Shown here piece by piece: positions 6,625-9,990 of a stretch of DNA of 9,990 nucleotides (its first letter is position 1; every line of letters begins with the position of its first letter). Source of the DNA: Aalborgiella sp043775055. Its GTDB lineage: Bacteria > Pseudomonadota > Gammaproteobacteria > Burkholderiales > Burkholderiaceae_C. The DNA lies in assembly GCA_043775055.1 (NCBI GenBank), contig JAYVSU010000017.1, positions 1 through 9,990 of the forward strand. Reading direction: 5' to 3'. A program made the position numbers and the translations under genes. A model generated the notes under the pieces. The model had not been told where the DNA came from, searched no databases, and worked only from the letters and a program-made list of their open reading frames with translations.

Positions 6625-8043
6625 ATGAGCGCTGTAATTTCTTCCCCCATCAAATCTTCCAATTCCTCTCCTAAAGTCGGCTTTGTCAGCCTAGGCTGCC
6701 CCAAAGCGCTGACCGATTCTGAGCTGATCCTCACCCAACTGAGCGCCGAAGGCTACCAAACCTCCAAAACCTTTGAAGGTGCGGACTTGGTCATCGTCAA
6801 CACCTGCGGCTTCATCGACGACGCCGTCAAAGAAAGTCTAGACACGATTGGTGAAGCGCTAGCCGCCAATGGCCGCGTCATCGTCACCGGCTGCTTGGGT
6901 GCCAAAAAAGAGGGCGATGTGGCCGGAACCGAAGGCAATTTGATCCGCCAAATGCACCCCAGCGTGCTCGCCGTCACCGGCCCGCACGCCACGCAAGAGG
7001 TCATGGACGCCGTCCACACCCACCTGCCCAAGCCGCACGACCCATTTGTCGATCTGGTACCCAACTCCTTCGGCGTGGCCGGTATCAAGCTCACGCCACG
7101 ACATTACGCCTACCTCAAAATCTCTGAAGGCTGCAACCACCGCTGCACGTTTTGCATCATCCCGTCCATGCGCGGCGACTTGGTTTCCCGCCCGATTGGC
7201 GATGTGCTGTCAGAAGCGCATGCGCTGTTCAAAGGCGGTGTCAAAGAGCTCTTGGTCATCAGCCAAGACACCTCGGCCTACGGCGTCGATGTCAAATACC
7301 GGATGGGCTTTTGGGACGGCAAACCCGTCAAAACCCGCATGTTGGAGCTGGTGCAAACCTTGGGAACAATCGCTGAGGAATACGGCGCGTGGGTGCGTTT
7401 GCACTACGTCTACCCGTACCCGAGCGTGGATGAGATCATCCCCTTGATGGCCACTGGCAAAGTGCTGCCCTACCTAGACGTGCCTTTGCAGCACAGCCAC
7501 CCCGACGTGCTCAAACGCATGAAACGCCCCGCTAGCGGCGAGAAAAACATGGAGCGCCTCTTGAAATGGCGCGAAGCCTGCCCAGAAATCGTCATCCGCA
7601 GCACCTTCATAGCAGGCTTCCCCGGAGAGACCGAGGCCGAATTTACGCATTTGCTCGACTTCATGAAAGAAGCCAAAATCGACCGCGCCGGCTGCTTCGC
7701 CTACAGCCCCGTTGAAGGCGCCACCGCCAATGACCTCCCCGGCATGCTGCCCATCGAGCTGCGCGAAGAGCGCCGCGCCCGTTTCATGGAAGTGGCCGAA
7801 GCAGTATCCGCCGCCAAACTCCAAACCCGCGTTGGCGCGACCATGCAAGTCTTGGTAGACAGCGCCCCCGCCCTAGGCAAAAAAGGCGGAATCGGTAGAA
7901 CCTACGCCGACGCCCCCGAGATCGACGGTGTCGTCAAACTCCTTCCGCCCGAGAAAATCAGCAAAACCCTGAAAGTAGGCGAGTTCACCAAAGCCCGTAT
8001 TGTGGGTACGCAGGGGCATGATTTGGTGGCTTTGCCGATTTAA
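6625..8043 (+). CDS. rimO: RimO, ribosomal protein S12 methylthiotransferase
   Basis: RimO is a radical-SAM enzyme that methylthiolates a conserved aspartate of ribosomal protein S12 using two 4Fe-4S clusters and S-adenosylmethionine. It is 472 residues, slightly longer than the E. coli protein, with a Ser-rich N-terminal extension. The UPF0004 domain provides cluster ligands C25 (VSLGCPKALTDSE), C61 (VNTCGFIDDA) and C90 (VTGCLGAKKEGD). The radical-SAM motif CNHRCTFC has C170, C174 and C177. The TRAM domain occupies about residues 400-472. LGCPKALTDSE favours RimO over the related tRNA enzyme MiaB. ATG 6625 is the first residue of the conserved frame and the transcript may be leaderless. GC content is clearly higher than in the upstream transporter and the downstream cassette. 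The last 83 bp are duplicated at 8614-8696, but this copy is complete. Confidence 0.96.
   Translation: MSAVISSPIKSSNSSPKVGFVSLGCPKALTDSELILTQLSAEGYQTSKTFEGADLVIVNTCGFIDDAVKESLDTIGEALAANGRVIVTGCLGAKKEGDVAGTEGNLIRQMHPSVLAVTGPHATQEVMDAVHTHLPKPHDPFVDLVPNSFGVAGIKLTPRHYAYLKISEGCNHRCTFCIIPSMRGDLVSRPIGDVLSEAHALFKGGVKELLVISQDTSAYGVDVKYRMGFWDGKPVKTRMLELVQTLGTIAEEYGAWVRLHYVYPYPSVDEIIPLMATGKVLPYLDVPLQHSHPDVLKRMKRPASGEKNMERLLKWREACPEIVIRSTFIAGFPGETEAEFTHLLDFMKEAKIDRAGCFAYSPVEGATANDLPGMLPIELREERRARFMEVAEAVSAAKLQTRVGATMQVLVDSAPALGKKGGIGRTYADAPEIDGVVKLLPPEKISKTLKVGEFTKARIVGTQGHDLVALPI
7961..8043 (+). repeat. Direct repeat, copy A: 3' end of intact rimO
   Basis: This is the terminal 83 bp of rimO, from GCAAAACCCTGAAAG to the stop codon TAA. 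It matches 8614-8696 at 79 of 83 positions by direct comparison. The two copies are 653 bp apart in phase and enclose the DUF4160/DUF2442 pair. Confidence 0.95.
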
Positions 8044-8057
8044 TTTAAGAGTATAGT

Positions 8058-8102
8058 GCTATGTATTTAATAGCAATATAGACAATAAATACGACAACTA
8101 CA
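8058..8102 (+). repeat. Dispersed intergenic repeat, copy 2 (plus)
   Basis: The palindromic box GCTAT-N7-ATAGC (8058-8074) is followed after 9 bases by AATAAATACG (8084-8093) and then ACAACTACA. It starts 14 bases after the rimO stop codon. The same parts with the same spacing are found at 8725, and inverted at 5869 and 8900. Confidence 0.8.
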
Positions 8103-8115
8103 GGTGAAGTAGTGC

Positions 8116-8367
8116 TTAAATTTTAGAAAGCAGGGGAAAAGCCGCTGGGTTGCGGATAGATTGAATAGATAAATCAATATCCAACAGTGGCCAATACAGA
8201 TGGTCTGCCGATGCTTTCTCAACGCTGGTGACAGCTTCTATGCTGGCTTTTTTGAACCAAGGAAATTCTGAAAAGGGTACAAAAAGCTCCTCATCATCAA
8301 TGAGTAGCCAAAAACCTTGATTAGAAGCAAGTGAGACTTCAACTTCCGAAATGGGTGTTCCAAGCAT
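8116..8367 (-). CDS. DUF2442 family protein
   Basis: This 83-residue protein begins at ATG 8367 with an excellent ribosome site, AGGAG at 8379-8375 on the minus strand, spacing 7. The C-terminal half carries the DUF2442 signature: PFSEFPWFKKAS, then HLYWPLLDIDLSIQSI, matching the usual pattern of a proline/aromatic stretch followed by hWPxLDxDIS. DUF2442 proteins are small and of unproven biochemical function; many are encoded next to DUF4160 genes and are annotated as components of toxin-antitoxin-like pairs. Here the gene overlaps the DUF4160 gene by 29 bases in another frame, so the two are certainly co-transcribed and probably translationally coupled. By gene order it is the second gene. 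Calling it antitoxin or toxin would be a guess. Confidence 0.8.
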   Translation of the reverse strand: MLGTPISEVEVSLASNQGFWLLIDDEELFVPFSEFPWFKKASIEAVTSVEKASADHLYWPLLDIDLSIQSIRNPAAFPLLSKI

Positions 8368-8578
8368 TTAATATCTCCTGATGATGTTGTTCAACCAAAC
8401 GCAAGGCCTCAGCAAGTTGTTTTTGAGAAAGTCCTTGGCTCATTGCCAACTGAATTGACGGCTCAATCCAATACTTTGCCTCACCATCTGTGTGCGCTAT
8501 GTGGATATGAATACGCGTCTCTTCACGTGAAAAAAAGAAGAAGCGAAACGAACCATCGCGAAAAACAGTAGGAGCCAT
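8339..8578 (-). CDS. DUF4160 family protein
   Basis: The start is ATG 8578, giving 79 residues beginning MAPTVFRDGSFRFFFFSREE. It continues with RIHIHIAHTDGEAKYWIEP, then QLAEALRLVEQH and AWNTHFG, the full DUF4160 pattern with its histidine pair and helical C-terminus. The frame stays open upstream to GTG 8662, but those 28 codons are out of family and partly antisense to the displaced rimO fragment, so they are excluded. No Shine-Dalgarno sequence precedes ATG 8578, but an extended -10 box ends seven bases upstream, suggesting a leaderless message. DUF4160 proteins commonly sit beside DUF2442 proteins; a toxin-antitoxin role is suspected from small size, overlap and mobility, not shown. Confidence 0.85.
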   Translation of the reverse strand: MAPTVFRDGSFRFFFFSREETRIHIHIAHTDGEAKYWIEPSIQLAMSQGLSQKQLAEALRLVEQHHQEILNAWNTHFGS

Positions 8579-8585
8579 GGAAAAA

Positions 8586-8594
8586 ATCATACCA
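8586..8594 (-). promoter_or_regulatory. Probable promoter of the DUF4160-DUF2442 pair
   Basis: On the minus strand TGG-TATGAT (8594-8586) is an extended -10 with five of six consensus bases, seven bases before ATG 8578. The corresponding -35 position (8614-8609, CAAGTT) matches poorly and falls on the junction with the displaced rimO fragment. Transcription would begin at or next to the start codon. Confidence 0.5.
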
Positions 8595-8613
8595 TCAATA
8601 CTGAAAGTAACTT

Positions 8614-8696
8614 GCAAAACTCTGAAAGTAGGCGAGTTCACCAAAGCCCGTATTGTGGGCACGCAGCGGCATGATTTGGTGGCTTTGCCGAGTTAA
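8614..8696 (+). pseudogene. Displaced copy of the rimO 3' end
   Basis: This 83-bp fragment repeats 7961-8043 with four substitutions and keeps the stop codon TAA. In the rimO frame two substitutions are silent (Thr and Gly codons) and two change residues (Gly to Arg in GTQRHDL, Ile to Ser at the C-terminus). Nothing upstream of it is rimO-like, so it cannot be expressed as RimO. It marks the far boundary of the inserted two-gene cassette. It may be the original rimO terminus pushed downstream by insertion, or a co-transported fragment from a relative. Confidence 0.9.
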
Positions 8697-8724
8697 ACTG
8701 TTGGGTTGATTAACTGATTAGTTT

Positions 8725-8769
8725 GCTATTTATTGAATAGCTGATTAGCCAATAAATACGATGGCTAGG
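8725..8769 (+). repeat. Dispersed intergenic repeat, copy 3 (plus)
   Basis: The box GCTAT-N7-ATAGC (8725-8741) is followed after 9 bases by AATAAATACG (8751-8760), then ATGGCTAGG. In this copy TAGCC (8746-8750) and GGCTA (8763-8767) can form a second stem around the conserved decamer. It starts 28 bases after the stop codon of the displaced rimO fragment. Confidence 0.8.
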
Positions 8770-8771
8770 TG

Positions 8772-8799
8772 CCAAATTGGTAATTAAATTTGGGTTTTT
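8772..8799 (+). terminator. Terminator-like hairpin after the displaced rimO end
   Basis: CCAAATT (8772-8778) and AATTTGG (8787-8793) form a 7-bp stem with an 8-base loop, followed by G and TTTTT. The stem is AT-rich, so it is of modest strength. No similar structure follows the intact rimO, which may mean that this is the former rimO terminator. Confidence 0.45.
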
Positions 8800-8854
8800 G
8801 ACGAGTTAAAACCTCGATAACGTGTTTTAAGAGCCATTTTTGAAGTAAATATCG

Positions 8855-8900
8855 CTGTAGTCGGCGTATTTATACCTATAGTAGCTATTAAAATGATAGT
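8855..8900 (-). repeat. Dispersed intergenic repeat, copy 4 (minus)
   Basis: Read on the minus strand this has ACTAT-N7-ATAGC (8900-8884), a 9-base gap, TATAAATACG (8874-8865), then CCGA and CTACAG (8860-8855). It agrees with the other three copies in box length, gap and decamer, in the inverted orientation relative to copies 2 and 3. Confidence 0.75.
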
Positions 8901-8913
8901 GATATGCCTGATC

Positions 8914-8934
8914 CAATGAAATACTGTTTCATTG
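8914..8934. other. Perfect 8-bp hairpin
   Basis: CAATGAAA (8914-8921) and TTTCATTG (8927-8934) pair perfectly around a 5-base loop. It lies 57 bases beyond the stop codon of the minus-strand gene at 8991-9422. Neither strand has a T tract after it, so a terminator role is uncertain. Confidence 0.45.
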
Positions 8935-8990
8935 CTTATCGCGCGAAAATAGGCTCGGCTTGCTGGGATAACGGCCTCTTTATGGAGCAG

Positions 8991-9422
8991 TCAGTAGGTA
9001 TCGAGGTTTAGTCGATCACTGTTTTTAGCCAGCCACTCAAAGAACCGCGGCCCCTCACTCGGCATTGAGTGATCATGAAGTATAAGGCTGGTTATTGCAC
9101 GAAGCAGGTATTGCACAGCTTCAGCCTCAAGGTCAATAGTGATTGTCTCTTCGTCGCGAAGGACTTGCCAATGTTTGAGCCAGTTTTTGGTTTTGTTGAG
9201 ATAGGTCTGAGAAATGACACTTTCAGCCAAGCCTGTGTCGGCTGCAAATTTGGCTTTCAACTGCGCAAAAACAGCCCGATCTTGAAGTGTTTGCCCGAGG
9301 ATTTCTTCAGCCGCACCCGATAGTGTGATGGCGGGTATGTACGCTTCGTTGTCAAGGAAGAGCTTTATCGCCCAATCGAGCTGGTGGACAGCAGCATCAA
9401 TCTTGGAGACTAGATATTCCAT
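8991..9422 (-). CDS. Small helical protein of unknown function
   Basis: This protein has 143 residues, starts at ATG 9422 and stops at TGA 8993-8991. It reads as mostly alpha-helical. The N-terminal helix contains AVHQLDWAIKLFLDNEAY, then ITLSGAAEEILGQTL, a middle helix region with TKNWLKH, and a C-terminal segment with QYLLRAITSLI and SEGPRFFEWL. I have seen similar small proteins with a TLxGAAEEIL-type core and a late PRFxEWL motif in proteobacteria, but I cannot name the family. A HEPN-like fold is possible but not supported by a clear RxxxxH motif. There is no signal peptide or membrane segment. It starts 31 bases after the GFA gene and probably shares its transcript; a strong ribosome site is not apparent. 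Confidence 0.75.
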   Translation of the reverse strand: MEYLVSKIDAAVHQLDWAIKLFLDNEAYIPAITLSGAAEEILGQTLQDRAVFAQLKAKFAADTGLAESVISQTYLNKTKNWLKHWQVLRDEETITIDLEAEAVQYLLRAITSLILHDHSMPSEGPRFFEWLAKNSDRLNLDTY

Positions 9423-9453
9423 GCGTCTTAATGAGTCTAGGTATTAGCTTTTT

Positions 9454-9876
9454 TTAATTCTTAACCAGTGGGCTCCCCACCCCAGTCTCATGATGCGGCA
9501 AAGTCTGCAGCGTTTTCAACCAAGGCATCGCCGAATTCCCCCAAATTTGAATAGTGGGCGCAAGTTGGGCGCGTTCGTTGACGCAGCCTAGGCGCAGGCC
9601 CAAGACTTTGGGGGTGTCTGGCTCGGTGGCGTAGAGCTGGGTGCCGCATTCACCGCAAAAACCTTGGGCACGGCGGTTGCCGCTGGCGGCGGTTTTGATG
9701 TAGTGTTTGGGTTGCCCGGTCATTTTGACGTTTTCAACCGGCTTGGGGGCAACGGCTCTGAACGGTGCGCCTGAGAAGATTTGGCAGTCTGCGCAGTGGC
9801 AGGCGATGATTTTGGCGGGGTCGATGAGGGCGGTGAAAGAGATGGCGCCGCAATGGCATTGGCCAGAAATTTGCAT
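9454..9876 (-). CDS. GFA/CENP-V family zinc protein
   Basis: This 140-residue member of the GFA (glutathione-dependent formaldehyde-activating enzyme, CENP-V) family has the full zinc-ligand set: C7 and C9 in GQCHCGAISF, C26, C28 and C31 in ACHCADCQIFSG, and C74 and C77 in GFCGECGTQLYA. The family founder was reported to speed addition of formaldehyde to glutathione, but most members have no shown activity and that role has been questioned, so the substrate is left open. ATG 9876 has a good ribosome site, AGAGGG at 9887-9882, spacing 5. It is the first of two minus-strand genes. A possible promoter (TATACT at 9935-9930) lies 53 bases upstream. The protein is cytoplasmic and its length is normal for the family. 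Confidence 0.93.
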   Translation of the reverse strand: MQISGQCHCGAISFTALIDPAKIIACHCADCQIFSGAPFRAVAPKPVENVKMTGQPKHYIKTAASGNRRAQGFCGECGTQLYATEPDTPKVLGLRLGCVNERAQLAPTIQIWGNSAMPWLKTLQTLPHHETGVGSPLVKN

Positions 9877-9929
9877 ATTTACCCTCTAAAAACTTGAATT
9901 CAAACACGAAGTGCGCGGCGGTTGAAGGA

Positions 9930-9958
9930 AGTATAAAAGACTCGGTCAGGGGTATTAA
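9930..9958 (-). promoter_or_regulatory. Possible promoter of the GFA gene
   Basis: On the minus strand TATACT (9935-9930) fits a -10 box at five of six bases, and TTAATA (9958-9953) fits a -35 box at four of six with a 17-base spacer. The remaining sequence to the window end shows no gene. Confidence 0.35.
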
Positions 9959-9990
9959 AGCCTAATCTTTTACGCGGTCTGTGATTGAGC

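Noticed and set aside
7046..7447. Plus-strand frame of 133 codons and other frames within rimO
   Set aside because: They lie inside the conserved radical-SAM region of rimO in other frames; their Arg-, Ser- and Trp-rich content is typical of shadow frames in GC-rich genes.
8579..8662. N-terminal extension of the DUF4160 protein from GTG 8662
   Set aside because: The added residues are outside the family pattern and are partly antisense to the displaced rimO fragment, while ATG 8578 matches the family start and sits correctly below a -10 box.
7961..8696. attL/attR of an integrase-borne element
   Set aside because: There is no integrase or recombinase gene within the 570-bp cassette or elsewhere in the window, so an att-site label is not supported, though the geometry is similar.
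5826..8900. CRISPR array
   Set aside because: The repeat copies are dispersed, in both orientations, with irregular distances and no cas genes.
9069..9323. Plus-strand frame of 84 codons
   Set aside because: It is antisense to the minus-strand helical protein, whose sequence looks like a real protein; no ribosome site is visible.

Overview
The window looks like chromosomal DNA of a beta-proteobacterium of the order Burkholderiales, probably Comamonadaceae or a close relative with moderate GC. This rests on the PhaR repressor, the form of RelA, the UMF1-type transporter and recurring short intergenic palindromes. It is a reading of protein style, not a phylogenetic result.

Layout. Bases 1-374 hold the 3' end of an acidic uncharacterised protein. 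A structured leader (375-502) follows, then three tightly spaced plus-strand genes: a UMF1-family MFS transporter (503-1807), an alpha/beta hydrolase (1825-2733) and the ppGpp synthetase relA (2767-4995). Next come a strong tRNA promoter, a complete tRNA-Val(GAC) and a perfect 13-bp-stem terminator (5011-5179). Bases 5180-6030 are gene-poor. They hold an unrecognised plus-strand reading frame, a probable broken minus-strand gene carrying a CPYCG motif, one copy of a dispersed repeat and a candidate PhaR operator. phaR (6031-6576) and rimO (6625-8043) follow on the plus strand; rimO appears to be leaderless.

The accessory part starts at the rimO stop codon. The last 83 bp of rimO (7961-8043) recur at 8614-8696 with 79 of 83 bases identical. 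The two copies enclose a minus-strand two-gene cassette of DUF4160 and DUF2442 family proteins, a small toxin-antitoxin-like module. Its probable extended -10 promoter lies next to the junction with the displaced rimO copy. A 45-47-base repeat occurs four times in the window: two plus-strand copies, one after each rimO 3' end, and two minus-strand copies at 5826-5869 and 8855-8900. All four have the same internal spacing. The window ends with two minus-strand genes: a small helical protein of unknown function (8991-9422), and upstream of it a GFA/CENP-V zinc protein (9454-9876), probably in one transcript.

Functional links. relA (stringent response), tRNA-Val, phaR (carbon storage control) and rimO (ribosomal protein S12 modification) are core functions and need not be co-regulated. 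The item most worth a second look is the cassette between duplicated rimO ends, with the associated repeat family. No integrase, transposase or CRISPR array is visible.
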